Below, piece by piece: positions 17,597 through 27,419 of a stretch of 64,000 nt of DNA. Under the pieces are notes generated by a model. It was not told the DNA's origin. It searched no databases and saw only the letters and a program-made list of their open reading frames with translations. The stretch spans positions 1 to 64,000 of the forward strand of contig CAJVWI010000011.1 of assembly GCA_913009655.1 (NCBI GenBank). Direction: 5' to 3'. Each line of letters opens with the position of its first letter. The stretch's first letter is position 1. The DNA is from an uncultured Cryomorphaceae bacterium. Lineage in GTDB: Bacteria; Bacteroidota; Bacteroidia; Flavobacteriales; Schleiferiaceae. The position numbers and the translations under genes are program-made.

Positions 17597-20113
17597 ATGG
17601 CGGACGGAGAACGTATTATTCCAATAAACATAGAGGACGAGATGAAAAGCTCGTATATCGATTATTCAATGTCAGTAATCGTATCGAGAGCATTACCTGA
17701 CGTTCGTGACGGATTAAAGCCTGTCCATCGCAGAGTTCTTTTTGGCATGCACGATATGGGTAATGTGTCCACAAGGGCATACAAGAAGTCTGCTCGTATT
17801 GTAGGAGATGTTTTAGGAAAGCTTCATCCTCACGGCGATAGTTCCGTATACGACACTATGGTTCGAATGGCACAAGATTGGTCCTTGAGATATACCTTGA
17901 TTGATGGTCAAGGTAATTTTGGTTCAGTTGACGGTGATTCTCCTGCAGCAATGAGATACACTGAGGTCCGTATGAAGAAGATTGCGGAAGAAATGGTAAG
18001 AGATATCGACAAAGAAACTGTTGATTATCAATTGAATTTTGACGATACTATACAGGAGCCAACTGTCTTGCCTACAAGGATACCAAATCTTTTAGTTAAT
18101 GGAGCTTCAGGGATTGCTGTAGGAATGGCGACAAATATGCCTCCCCATAATCTTACTGAATCAGTCAATGCAACGATTGCCTACATTGAAGATAATGATA
18201 TTGACATTGATGGATTAATGACTCATATTAAGGCTCCAGACTTTCCGACAGGTGGAGTTATTTATGGCTATGATGGTGTCAGAGATGCTTTTCATACTGG
18301 CCGTGGTAGGGTAGTTATGAGAGCTAAAGCCACAATCGAAGAAGTAAATGGGCGGGATTGTGTCATAGTAAACGAAATCCCTTATCAGGTAAACAAGGCA
18401 GAGATGATTAAAAAAACTGCTGAACTTGTCAATGACAAAAAACTAGAAGGCATATCGGACATACGTGATGAATCTGACCGAAACGGCATGAGGATCGTTT
18501 ATGTCTTAAAAAGAGACGCTGTTCCTAATGTTGTTTTAAATAAGCTATTTAAATATACTCAATTGCAATCAAGTTTTAGTGTGAACAATATCGCATTGGT
18601 CAAGGGCAGACCTGAGATGTTAAATCTCAAGGATATGATTCATCATTTTGTAAATCACCGACATGATGTAGTGGTTCGCAGAACTGAATATGACTTAAGC
18701 CAAGCAGAGAAAAGAGCACATGTGCTAGAAGGTTTGCTTATTGCCATTGATAACTTAGATGCTGTTATAAAGCTTATCAGAGCTTCAAAAACTGTTGACG
18801 AGGCAAAAGACGGCCTAGTCAAAACTTTTAAACTTTCTGAATTACAGGCTAAAGCAATACTTGAACTAAGACTTCAAAAGCTTACTGGTCTTGAGAGGGA
18901 TAAGATTAAATCTGAGTTCGCTGAACTTATGGAGAAAATTGCATATTTAAATAAGATTCTAAACGAAGAAGATTTAAGAATGTCGATAATTAAAGAAGAG
19001 CTCGTTGAGATAAGAGATAAATATGGAGACGAAAGGCGTTCAGTTATTGAATATGCTGGAGGAGATATGCGCATTGAGGATATGATTGCAGATGAAGATG
19101 TGGTTATTACCATTTCTCATCTTGGCTATGTTAAAAGAACTCCTTTAACTGAATACCGAACCCAAGCGAGAGGTGGAGTAGGGAGCAGAGGTGCAAAAAC
19201 AAGGGATGCTGACTTTATTGAGCATGTCTTTGTGGCCTCTAATCATAATTACTTGTTGCTATTCACTGAATTAGGAAGATGTTTCTGGCTTAGAGTTTTT
19301 GAAATTCCTGAGGGGACAAGGACAAGTAAGGGTAAGGCAATAGTTAATCTGATTAACATTCCTTCTGACGATAGAGTTCGTGCATTTGTTAACACCAAGG
19401 ACATAAAGGACGAAGAATATGTCAATAATCATTATATCGTTCTTTGCACATCAAAGGGTGTCATTAAAAAAACAACTCTTGAGGCATACAGTCGGCCGAG
19501 ATCTAATGGTATCAACGCCATAACCGTGAGAGAAGGAGACACTCTTTTAGAAGCTAGATTGACAAATGGCACCCATGAGATTATAATGGCAATCAGAAGC
19601 GGAAAGGCTATTCGTTTTCCTGAAGCAAAGGTCAGACCTATGGGACGTAACGCCTCCGGCGTAAGAGCCATGAGCTTAGACACGGTAAATGATGAAGTTA
19701 TAGGGATGGTCTGCGCAGAAAACGACCAGGAGACCATTCTTGTTGTTAGTGAAAACGGCTACGGAAAGAGAACTCTTGTTGAAGATTACAGAGTTACAAA
19801 TCGTGGTGGGAAAGGAGTTAAAACGATTAATGTAACTGAAAAGACAGGAGCTCTTGTAGCAATGAAAATTGTTACCGATGATGATGACTTAATGATCACT
19901 ACTAAAAATGGAATAATGATCAGAATGGAAATTAATACGCTCAGAGTAATGGGTAGAGCAACTCAAGGAGTTCGTGTTATAAATCTAAAATCTGGAGTCA
20001 TTATAGCATCTGTAGCAAAGGTTCCCCATTCGGAAGAAGAGGAAGAAACTATTATAGATTCTGAAGCTGATGAGGTCTCCACTGAAGATGATCAAACGCA
20101 GCCTGAATCTTAA
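17597..20113 (+). CDS. gyrA: DNA gyrase subunit A
   Basis: The breakage-reunion subunit of DNA gyrase, 838 residues. The N-terminal domain holds [18 protein letters not shown], the catalytic tyrosine Y121 (RYTEVRM), and the quinolone region [10 protein letters not shown], where S82 and D86 correspond to E. coli S83 and D87; both are the susceptible type. The C-terminal DNA-wrapping domain has the usual blade repeats. Its GyrA-box position (523-529) reads QARGGVG rather than QRRGGKG. The tail is acidic ([15 protein letters not shown]). Confidence 0.96.
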   Translation: MADGERIIPINIEDEMKSSYIDYSMSVIVSRALPDVRDGLKPVHRRVLFGMHDMGNVSTRAYKKSARIVGDVLGKLHPHGDSSVYDTMVRMAQDWSLRYTLIDGQGNFGSVDGDSPAAMRYTEVRMKKIAEEMVRDIDKETVDYQLNFDDTIQEPTVLPTRIPNLLVNGASGIAVGMATNMPPHNLTESVNATIAYIEDNDIDIDGLMTHIKAPDFPTGGVIYGYDGVRDAFHTGRGRVVMRAKATIEEVNGRDCVIVNEIPYQVNKAEMIKKTAELVNDKKLEGISDIRDESDRNGMRIVYVLKRDAVPNVVLNKLFKYTQLQSSFSVNNIALVKGRPEMLNLKDMIHHFVNHRHDVVVRRTEYDLSQAEKRAHVLEGLLIAIDNLDAVIKLIRASKTVDEAKDGLVKTFKLSELQAKAILELRLQKLTGLERDKIKSEFAELMEKIAYLNKILNEEDLRMSIIKEELVEIRDKYGDERRSVIEYAGGDMRIEDMIADEDVVITISHLGYVKRTPLTEYRTQARGGVGSRGAKTRDADFIEHVFVASNHNYLLLFTELGRCFWLRVFEIPEGTRTSKGKAIVNLINIPSDDRVRAFVNTKDIKDEEYVNNHYIVLCTSKGVIKKTTLEAYSRPRSNGINAITVREGDTLLEARLTNGTHEIIMAIRSGKAIRFPEAKVRPMGRNASGVRAMSLDTVNDEVIGMVCAENDQETILVVSENGYGKRTLVEDYRVTNRGGKGVKTINVTEKTGALVAMKIVTDDDDLMITTKNGIMIRMEINTLRVMGRATQGVRVINLKSGVIIASVAKVPHSEEEEETIIDSEADEVSTEDDQTQPES

Positions 20114-20232
20114 GTAGATACATAAGGCCTTTAGAGAAAATACGTAAAATAATTAGTTTTTTTAGCTAAATTTAATTTCACAATAACTTGAATAATTCGA
20201 AATTTAAATCGATTGAATAATAAATAATTGAT

Positions 20233-20802
20233 ATGAATAAGATCTATTTAACTCTACTTTTTGCACTGTCATTTTGCCTTATCAATGCACAATCGATTGT
20301 GTTTGAAAACATCGATGAAATTGCGGATACTAAAGAAATTGAGAAAACGACCACAGGTACTTTGCCCGACAAAAAGATAAGCGAGCTTCATACTAGACCC
20401 ATATCTCTTCTTCAAGGGATTTATACAATTGGATATGAAACTAAAATTGCTTCGGCGACATCGTTATTATTTGATGTTGGAGCGGGCACATCTTTGTTTG
20501 ATGGATCTACACTAGTCACGGGTATGATGGGGATTAGATATTACTTAGGACCCTACGCTGATCAAATTTCAGGTAATTTTATAACCTTTAGACATAGATC
20601 CAGATGGTATACGAACCCAGGAGAGAACGCATTAGGAGAAGAAAATGATCCCTACGGCGCTAATACGAATTTTATGTTTGGAAGAAAATTTGTCAATGGT
20701 AAAATATCAGCAACCGCCGAAGTTGGTGTGGGTCGTCAAACTTGGCTTGGAGTAACAGCATTACTCCCTACATGGGCTGTGACATTAGGTTTTAGGCTTT
20801 AA
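20233..20802 (+). CDS. Hypothetical exported, outer-membrane-like protein
   Basis: A 189-residue protein with a clear signal peptide (MNKIYLTLLFALSFCLINAQ). The mature part shows alternating hydrophobic and polar strands rich in Gly and aromatic residues, ending TLGFRL, as expected for a small outer-membrane beta-barrel. I cannot assign a family. It lies between gyrA and the TPR gene, about 120 and 166 bp away respectively. The downstream gap holds only a weak 5-bp hairpin and the promoter of the next gene. Confidence 0.75.
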   Translation: MNKIYLTLLFALSFCLINAQSIVFENIDEIADTKEIEKTTTGTLPDKKISELHTRPISLLQGIYTIGYETKIASATSLLFDVGAGTSLFDGSTLVTGMMGIRYYLGPYADQISGNFITFRHRSRWYTNPGENALGEENDPYGANTNFMFGRKFVNGKISATAEVGVGRQTWLGVTALLPTWAVTLGFRL

Positions 20803-20941
20803 TATGACTACTCGTCAGAAATGTCTGATTAAATTGATGTTGATAAGACTTTGTTGAGTCAAGATAAAATTCGCCTTAAATAAAAGAAATTGATTGCTGC
20901 TTTGAGATTAGAGAAGTTCTTTTTTATTATTGATGTCGGTT

Positions 20942-20949
20942 TATATTTG
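20942..20949 (+). promoter_or_regulatory. Possible -7 box of the TPR gene
   Basis: TATATTTG is an exact TAnnTTTG match 19 bp upstream of the ATG at 20969. The expected upstream TTG is not clear; CTT-rich sequence is present instead. Confidence 0.45.
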
Positions 20950-20968
20950 CATTAATAAATAAACAAAA

Positions 20969-22270
20969 ATGAAAAAAGTAGCGTTTTTAACATCACTAGT
21001 CATATCCGCATCATGCCTAGCTCAAGCTCCTAGTGTCTCAAGTGCTAAAATCGCATTAGACAGAGGTGATTTGATAGAAGCCAAAAAATATATTGATGAG
21101 GCAGCGGTTAAGATATCGGAATTATCAGATGAAGAGCTCGGTTTAGGTAGAATACCAAAACTTCTGCCTAAATACTATTTGTATCGTGGTAACATATACA
21201 ATGCTTTATATAGCAACCCGGAAAATACTCAAAACGCATACTTAGATGTTGTAAAAGAATCTTTTGAAAAATGTGTTGAGGTTGAAGAAAAAAACGGAAA
21301 GAAACGATATTCGAAAGATGCAATAGCTCAACTTCCGAACCTGGGCTCTGATTATGTTAAGCTTGCTGAGAGTTTAAATTTTAATGAAGGAGACAAAGCC
21401 GGATCTGTAAAAGCCTATGAGTCAGCTTTTTCTATCAGAGAATATATCGGAACTCTTGACACTATGACTTTGTCTTACATTGGTTTCCTTTCACAGGATA
21501 ATAAGGATTTTTCGAAAGCTAGAGGGATTTATGAGAAGCTTATTGAACTTGACTATAAAAATATTACCTGGAGTGGTATTTTAATTGAAGATGGTAAGCG
21601 ATATCCTTTTCCAGATAAGAAAACATTAGATAATTATATTTCTTCAGAACGAGCCACAGATGCAGAAAGATCTGAGAGTACTCAGCATGAGATCTATATT
21701 CAATTGCTTTGGGTGTTAAGTGAATTAGAGGACCTTGAGGCTTATGACAACTTATTGGTTAATGCGCGAAGTAGATTCCCGAAAAATGATGATTTATTAA
21801 AAATGCAATTACAGGCTTACCTTGACAAAGAGGATTATGATGGAGCGTTATTAAACCTAGAAGAAGCTTTAGTTTCCGACCCCTCAAATGCGCTTTACCT
21901 ATACAATGCAGGATTTATTTACCATCAAAAGAAAAAGGATCTGTTAAAGGGAAAGGATTATTATGCTAGAGCTATGGAAGCAGATTCAAATTATTTAGAT
22001 GCGATATATATGCTTGGACTAATGAATATCGATCAGTCTAATGTCATTGTAGAAAGAATTAATAAGCTTGGCCGTAGTGAAAAAACAAAGTACAATGCCT
22101 TCACAAAAGAGAAAAATAATGAACTCTCAAAGGCTCTTGACTTATTCGAGAAGGCTTATGCAATAAACTCAAAAGATGAAGCTACGCTAGAAGCTTTGAA
22201 AGAAGTTTATTATAAATTGGGTAAGTATGATGACGCTAAGCGCATAATGTCTGAACTTACTGAATTGTAA
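20969..22270 (+). CDS. Exported tetratricopeptide-repeat protein
   Basis: A 433-residue protein with a signal-like N-terminus (MKKVAFLTSLVISASCLAQ). It has several TPR-type helical pairs, for example residues about 25-50 (ALDRGDLIEAKKYIDEAA), 285-345 (DYDGALLNLEEALVSDPSNA, then KGKDYYARAMEADSNYLDA) and 385-430. TPR arrays mediate protein-protein contacts. Proteins of this type are common in the Bacteroidota periplasm, and the partner cannot be told. It has its own promoter-like box and a strong terminator, so it is probably transcribed alone. Confidence 0.85.
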   Translation: MKKVAFLTSLVISASCLAQAPSVSSAKIALDRGDLIEAKKYIDEAAVKISELSDEELGLGRIPKLLPKYYLYRGNIYNALYSNPENTQNAYLDVVKESFEKCVEVEEKNGKKRYSKDAIAQLPNLGSDYVKLAESLNFNEGDKAGSVKAYESAFSIREYIGTLDTMTLSYIGFLSQDNKDFSKARGIYEKLIELDYKNITWSGILIEDGKRYPFPDKKTLDNYISSERATDAERSESTQHEIYIQLLWVLSELEDLEAYDNLLVNARSRFPKNDDLLKMQLQAYLDKEDYDGALLNLEEALVSDPSNALYLYNAGFIYHQKKKDLLKGKDYYARAMEADSNYLDAIYMLGLMNIDQSNVIVERINKLGRSEKTKYNAFTKEKNNELSKALDLFEKAYAINSKDEATLEALKEVYYKLGKYDDAKRIMSELTEL

Positions 22271-22291
22271 AAATTATTAATTGATGTAAGG

Positions 22292-22324
22292 AAACGCGAT
22301 CAATTTCTTGGTCGCGTTTTTTTT
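22292..22324 (+). terminator. Rho-independent terminator after the TPR gene
   Basis: A 12-bp stem (AAACGCGATCAA with TTGGTCGCGTTT, one G-U pair) and a TTTC loop are followed by an eight-T run. It lies 21 bp after the TPR stop and only 4 bp before the ATG of the AlkA-like gene. That gene must therefore rely on read-through or on an initiation signal inside the terminator. Confidence 0.9.
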
Positions 22325-22328
22325 AAAT

Positions 22329-22940
22329 ATGAATTACACCAAAGCTTTTGATCATTTGAGCAAGGATCCAATAATGAGTTTTTTAATTAAAGAACTTGGT
22401 TATGAAATCGATTTATATGATCGTAATGACTCAGATTTGGCTAGGGCATTTGCTAACTTAATTATTGAGCAGCAAATAAGTTTTAAGGCCGCCATAACAA
22501 TAAAACAAAGATTCCAAGACTTAACTAGAAGACTTTCTAATGAAGAAATCCTCGAACTTGACAACAATGAAATTCAATCCATTGGTATGTCGTTTAGAAA
22601 AGTGGAGTACATAAAAAACATCTTCAAATATTTTGAACATTCAGATTTTGAATTTCAAAAGGCGTCTGATAAAGAAATTGAAGATGAGTTAATTCAGATC
22701 AAAGGAATAGGGAAGTGGACGATAGAAATGTTTATGATTTTTATCTTATTTCGTTTAGATGTTTTTTCAAAAGGCGATATAGCCTTAATTAATAGTATCA
22801 AGTCAAATTACAACATAATTGATTTGTCAAATAATCAGCTTAATGAGCTAATTTCAAAATGGTCACCATACAACACAATAGCTTCTTTGATATTATGGAA
22901 ATCAATAGAAAATCGGGTGTTTTACGTTAAATATGAATAA
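22329..22940 (+). CDS. AlkA-like DNA-3-methyladenine glycosylase (HhH-GPD)
   Basis: A 203-residue base-excision-repair glycosylase that would remove alkylated purines. The helix-hairpin-helix reads IKGIGKWTIEMFMIF, and the catalytic Asp of the HhH-GPD family sits in FSKGDIAL, about 20 residues later. LIIEQQISFKAA matches the QQ(I/V)S segment of AlkA/MAG proteins. It lacks the N-terminal AlkA domain, like the short yeast MAG/AlkA group. ATG 22329 is used because the frame's earlier part lies in the preceding terminator. It is convergent with the DnaE-like gene of the mutagenesis cassette. Confidence 0.86.
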   Translation: MNYTKAFDHLSKDPIMSFLIKELGYEIDLYDRNDSDLARAFANLIIEQQISFKAAITIKQRFQDLTRRLSNEEILELDNNEIQSIGMSFRKVEYIKNIFKYFEHSDFEFQKASDKEIEDELIQIKGIGKWTIEMFMIFILFRLDVFSKGDIALINSIKSNYNIIDLSNNQLNELISKWSPYNTIASLILWKSIENRVFYVKYE

Positions 22941-22995
22941 CTCAGAATAAGTGCGTTTTACTAGTGGGTATGGTGCTCTAAATTATTTAGTTAAC

Positions 22996-23029
22996 ATAAT
23001 ATATATTATAGGAAAGTATATTATTTTTT
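22996..23029 (+). terminator. Possible weak terminator after the glycosylase
   Basis: An 8-bp A/T-only inverted repeat (ATAATATA / TATATTAT) with a 13-nt loop is followed by a six-T run in the convergent gap. It has the layout of a terminator, but the stem has no G-C pair and the loop is long, so strength is doubtful. Confidence 0.32.
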
Positions 23030-23050
23030 AAAGCCTAATGAAACGTAGAT

Positions 23051-25984
23051 TCAATTGTATCTAGGATCTGGCAATCTTGCACAGCTATAAGCACTAATTA
23101 CTTCAAGATTAAAACAACCAAGATCACTTTTAACAATTCCCTTCAGGATATATATTCCGTTTCGTCGGATAATGTTTTTATTCGAAGTCATTGGAAAATG
23201 AACGGTGTCGAATAAATCCCCACTGAATTCTTGAAAGGTTCCGAATTGCATCTGTTGCCTATGTTTAGTAATGTTATTCTTAATTGTCACAACATAACCA
23301 ATTACCTGTATATGATTATTTAAATACTTACTCCAATCTTTAATTGAGACAGATTCTTGACCTTGCCATTCGGTAAATAATCTAAATGGATGACCTAAAC
23401 TAAAGCCAAATAATTCTAGCTGATCATATGCGTCTTCTATCTCACTGCTTATTAATTCAGGCAGTTTTAAACTTTTTTTAGATGATTTAAATAACGATAA
23501 AGTTGATTCTATTTTTTCTTTATGTCCAAGTAAGTAATGCGCTTCCCAAAAAAGGGAACGCTTAGATTTATCAGTAAATCGGAAAGCTTCAGATTTTATC
23601 AATAGAAGTAAAAATTCTAATGTAGGCTTATTTCTGTGTTGACTTAATCGATCAATGAATTCAACTAAGGATTTATATGTGCCGTACTTTTTACGATTTA
23701 TTTCAATGGCTTGACAAATTTTTATATCAATCCCTGATATTCTATTCATACCTATTATAATTCGATTCATATAGCATACTGTAGTTGTGCACTCTCCATC
23801 ATTCACGCACGGAGCTTCAATTTTAGCGCCATACCTTCTTGCCTCTTGAAGGTAAAATTCAACCTTATAAAACCCACCTCCATTATTAATAGTTGCAACC
23901 ATATACTCAATAGGAAAACGAGCTTTTAAGTAAAGGCTTTGAAAACTCTCTATTGCGTATGAAGCAGAATGTCCTTTAGCAAATGCATAGCCCGCAAAGC
24001 TTTCAATTTGCCTCCATATTTCTTGTGATTCAGAATGGGGATATTCTTTTTTTTTGCAGTTAGTAAAAAATTTACTTTGAATAGCTTTAAACTCTTCCCT
24101 TGACCTATACTTTCCAGACATCCCCCTACGCAATACATCCGATTCTCCAAGAGTTAGTCCTCCATAGTAATGAGCAACTTTAATCACATCTTCCTGATAA
24201 ATCATAACCCCGTATGTTTCGGGCATTATTTTTAATAATATTGGGTGTGCTCTAGTTCGCTTCTCCGGAAACCTGTGTCGTTCTATATATTCTCTCATCA
24301 TTCCTGATTGAGAAACCCCGGGTCGAATAACTGAACTTGCAGCCACAAGTTCTAGATAATTAGATGTCTGGAGCTTTATCATTAAACTTCTCATGGCTGG
24401 AGACTCAACATAAAAACAACCCATAGCACCACCTTTTCTTAATAATGAAATACTTGCATTATCATACTTAAGATGTTGAATATTATGAATATCAAACTTC
24501 GAAGCATCTGCTGGGTTATTTTTCTTAACGATCTCAATACATTCTGATATTTTACTCAGCCCTCTTTGGGCTAGTATGTCAAACTTATGAAGACCTATAT
24601 CTTCTGCTGTGTGCATATCAAAATCCACAGTACGAAACCCTTTTGGAGGAATGAATGTGCTTGAGAACACATGTGGAGAATCTTGTGAGATAAGAATACC
24701 TCCAGAATGGATAGACATTCTATTAGGTAGTCCTTTTAGTCTGTCGGCATATTTAAGTATGCGTTCAACCAACTTATCTCCAGGATTTATTTTTCTGTCT
24801 GACAGATCATCAATTTCAATTTTGGGCAACCCAAATACCTTACCTAAATCTCTAACAATAGATCGATATTGAAATGTGTTACAGGCTCCCAGAAGTGAAG
24901 TGTTTGGAAATCTATTGAAGATATACTTAGTTACGTGTTGCCTATCTCTCCAGGAGAAATCTAGATCAAAATCCGGTGGGGATTGTCTGTATATATTGAT
25001 GAATCTTTCAAAGTAGAGGTCTAGATCTATAGGGTCTACATTAGTTATTTTTAAAAGATAAGCTACTATGCTATTTGCACCACTCCCTCTACCTACATAA
25101 AAAAAATTTTGTTTTTGAGCGTAGCGTACTATGTCCCAATTAATTAAAAAGTAAGATACAAATGACTTTTCCTCAATTATTTCTAGCTCTTTATTCAGTC
25201 TATTTATAATATCTTGATTTACAGATTTATATCTATGGCTTAGAGCATCTACACAGAGTTGGCTAAGTAGTGACTTATCCTTTGCTTTAGATCCTGTATA
25301 CGTCTCTTGATTTTTACCCCCACTCCCCTTGCCCATAAATGAATCCCAATCGGGTAATGACTTTAAAAACGTTTGGCTGGATCGCCATAGGCTAGTGGAG
25401 AATCTTTCTTTTATGAATCTAGCATCTTCCCAGTAGTACTTATTGGCTAAGTGGTCATCAGTATTCAGGTTAGAGAGTGTTCCATTTTTATCAATTGCTC
25501 TCAGTAGCCTATGGCTATTAAAGTCACTTGTGTTTCTGAAAGCTAATGTTGACCAAGCTAAACATCGATCATGAGATTGATGGCGAAGTGCTTTTATCTG
25601 TTCATGGTGCTCAACTCCAATCCATTCGTTAAAAAAAAGCTTTCTAGCCGGTACATTGCTCAGTGGATAAATGACTCTTACATCTTCAATATTCGGTACA
25701 TCTAAGGTTAAGCTAACTCGAGCGCTGCTTAACCAGGAGTTAAGTCGCTGAAAACCAAGTGGTGACTCCGGTAGTAAAACAGCTATGCGAAGCCCTCCGA
25801 TTCTAAAATCAACGGCTGGCTGTATTGGTACTCTTCCGTCTTGAAGGGCAGGAAGTATACCTGCAGTGCTATTTATTTCAGCCAAAATAAGAGGTACACA
25901 GCCATGCTTTTCAGCCATGCGTAAAACATCTTTTGTTTTTAGCACTCCAAATTTAAAGCTATATGCACTATGGCTAATAAACAT
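23051..25984 (-). CDS. Short DnaE-type DNA polymerase III alpha subunit, DnaE2-like (probable translesion enzyme)
   Basis: A 977-residue C-family polymerase. The palm shows GRGSGANS (299-305) and PPDFDLDF with catalytic D340 and D342; the third Asp is D469 in HKFDIL. The PHP domain is degenerate: the family's opening H-x-H pair reads ISHS, so PHP nuclease activity is unlikely. The protein ends just after an OB-fold-like segment (HIQVIGYVVTIKNN), so the tau-binding tail of replicative DnaE is missing. QLELF (855-859) resembles a sliding-clamp motif. It is the third gene of an operon with a LexA-like regulator and a Y-family polymerase. DnaE2 in imuAB-dnaE2 cassettes is the closest functional parallel. 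Confidence 0.88.
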   Translation of the reverse strand: MFISHSAYSFKFGVLKTKDVLRMAEKHGCVPLILAEINSTAGILPALQDGRVPIQPAVDFRIGGLRIAVLLPESPLGFQRLNSWLSSARVSLTLDVPNIEDVRVIYPLSNVPARKLFFNEWIGVEHHEQIKALRHQSHDRCLAWSTLAFRNTSDFNSHRLLRAIDKNGTLSNLNTDDHLANKYYWEDARFIKERFSTSLWRSSQTFLKSLPDWDSFMGKGSGGKNQETYTGSKAKDKSLLSQLCVDALSHRYKSVNQDIINRLNKELEIIEEKSFVSYFLINWDIVRYAQKQNFFYVGRGSGANSIVAYLLKITNVDPIDLDLYFERFINIYRQSPPDFDLDFSWRDRQHVTKYIFNRFPNTSLLGACNTFQYRSIVRDLGKVFGLPKIEIDDLSDRKINPGDKLVERILKYADRLKGLPNRMSIHSGGILISQDSPHVFSSTFIPPKGFRTVDFDMHTAEDIGLHKFDILAQRGLSKISECIEIVKKNNPADASKFDIHNIQHLKYDNASISLLRKGGAMGCFYVESPAMRSLMIKLQTSNYLELVAASSVIRPGVSQSGMMREYIERHRFPEKRTRAHPILLKIMPETYGVMIYQEDVIKVAHYYGGLTLGESDVLRRGMSGKYRSREEFKAIQSKFFTNCKKKEYPHSESQEIWRQIESFAGYAFAKGHSASYAIESFQSLYLKARFPIEYMVATINNGGGFYKVEFYLQEARRYGAKIEAPCVNDGECTTTVCYMNRIIIGMNRISGIDIKICQAIEINRKKYGTYKSLVEFIDRLSQHRNKPTLEFLLLLIKSEAFRFTDKSKRSLFWEAHYLLGHKEKIESTLSLFKSSKKSLKLPELISSEIEDAYDQLELFGFSLGHPFRLFTEWQGQESVSIKDWSKYLNNHIQVIGYVVTIKNNITKHRQQMQFGTFQEFSGDLFDTVHFPMTSNKNIIRRNGIYILKGIVKSDLGCFNLEVISAYSCARLPDPRYN

Positions 25985-26117
25985 ATTAAATACGCTAACG
26001 TGTAGAGTGTTGTTTTATTTGTCTTTAAAAGTCCCCACAATAATATTAATCAACTATGTTTTGCTAATAAATTGGGAAGAGCTAAAGTATTAATTTTATT
26101 ATTTAACTTAAAGTAAT

Positions 26118-26142
26118 TAAAATACTGGTTTATAGTATTTTA
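26118..26142. promoter_or_regulatory. Inverted repeat in the Pol Y / DnaE intergenic gap
   Basis: A perfect 9-bp inverted repeat (TAAAATACT / AGTATTTTA) with a 7-nt spacer lies in the 205-bp gap between the two polymerase genes. It has no T-run on the minus strand, so it is not a standard terminator. It may be a regulator site, an mRNA processing hairpin or an attenuator. The octamer ATAGTATT also occurs at the edge of the operator before the regulator gene. The rest of the gap shows nothing definite. Confidence 0.35.
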
Positions 26143-26189
26143 TATTTAGATATAGAAAAAAGCTATACCCGTTTTTCTACATAAAAAAT

Positions 26190-27401
26190 CTACCTTTTTC
26201 GATTGGCTAATAGTGGAGGAGGATCTCCATTAAATGGATTTTCCCTACCTATGGTTTTAACCCCAAGACCATAAGCTCTAAACACAGCCCTGTCTCCATA
26301 AGTATTTCTAATTTGATCCATAGCTAAACATAAGCTATCACTTCTATCGCACCCTTCAAATAACTGATACTGGCTGCCTCCACCTACTAACCCACTAAAA
26401 CTCACACCTATTAATCGAACTCTGATTCGACGACTATGTATTCTAACAAATAAATCCCCCCCCCTACTTATAAGTACAGAATCCGAAGATGTATAAGGAA
26501 TAGATAACTGCTTAGTTTGAGTCTGAAAATCTGCATATCTAATCTTGATTCGAATACAACTAGTAAGCTTATTGCCTTTTCTAAGCTGAAACGAGAGGTT
26601 TTCAATCATAGCCATTAGAGTACTGCGCAACTTATCTAAATCCGTAGTATCATGATTAAATGTCCGCTCCGTTGAGATGGATTTTCTTTCACTAGTTTTA
26701 TAAACAGGTGTATCATCAATACCTTGAGCTTTTTCCCATATAACTCGACCATGCTTACCAAATACACTATTAAGTGCATTTACTGGCATGCCCTGTAGAG
26801 TTCCAATGGTCTGAATCCCTAAATCTCGAAGCGTTTGATATGTTTTTGGCCCGACCATAGGTATTTTTCGAATAGACAACGGTGATAAAAAAAGTTTCTC
26901 TGACCCCGATTGTATATATTTTTCATTATTAGGCTTAGCTTCACCTGTAGCAACCTTAGATACCGTTTTATTCGCAGAAAGACCAAATGATATAGGAAGG
27001 CCAGATTCTCTCATGATTCTTTGACGCAAGTCTGAAGCAACTTTTTGTGAACCAAAAAATCGATCCATCCCACTTAAATCTGCATAGAATTCATCTATAG
27101 ATGTTTTTTCTATAACCGGAAGGGACTCCTCAGCAATTGCTGAAACTATCTTGGATTGCTTAGAGTACGCTGCAGAATTGCCTCTAATAACAACTGCTTC
27201 AGGACATAGTTGTTTTGCCATTTTCATTGACATAGCTGAACCAACTCCGTATGCCCTAGCCTCATAACTACACGCAGCAACAACACCCCTTCCAGATGTT
27301 CCTCCAATAATAACAGGTATTCCATTAAGTCTACTATCCTGAAGCCTCTCTACTGAAACAAAAAAACTATCTAAATCCATGTGTAGAATAGACCTACTCA
27401 C
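26190..27401 (-). CDS. dinB: Y-family DNA polymerase (DinB / Pol IV type)
   Basis: A 403-residue translesion polymerase. The catalytic metal ligands are present: MDLDSFF (D8, D10) and SIDEFYAD with the SxDE acidic pair. The helix-hairpin-helix reads IPMVGPKTYQTLRDLGI. A little-finger domain follows, with a clamp-binding-like QYQLF at 344-348. Because the active site is intact, it is a working polymerase and not the inactive ImuB of imuAB-dnaE2 cassettes. The basic, proline-rich tail (PFNGDPPPLLANRKR) is characteristic of this Bacteroidota subgroup as I know it. It starts 18 bp after the regulator gene and is clearly in its operon. Confidence 0.93.
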   Translation of the reverse strand: MSRSILHMDLDSFFVSVERLQDSRLNGIPVIIGGTSGRGVVAACSYEARAYGVGSAMSMKMAKQLCPEAVVIRGNSAAYSKQSKIVSAIAEESLPVIEKTSIDEFYADLSGMDRFFGSQKVASDLRQRIMRESGLPISFGLSANKTVSKVATGEAKPNNEKYIQSGSEKLFLSPLSIRKIPMVGPKTYQTLRDLGIQTIGTLQGMPVNALNSVFGKHGRVIWEKAQGIDDTPVYKTSERKSISTERTFNHDTTDLDKLRSTLMAMIENLSFQLRKGNKLTSCIRIKIRYADFQTQTKQLSIPYTSSDSVLISRGGDLFVRIHSRRIRVRLIGVSFSGLVGGGSQYQLFEGCDRSDSLCLAMDQIRNTYGDRAVFRAYGLGVKTIGRENPFNGDPPPLLANRKR

Positions 27402-27419
27402 AACCTACTAAATTTCATA

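Noticed and set aside
20821-20845. Small hairpin (TCAGA / TCTGA) after the hypothetical outer-membrane protein gene
   Set aside because: Only a 5-bp stem with no T-run; too weak to call a terminator.
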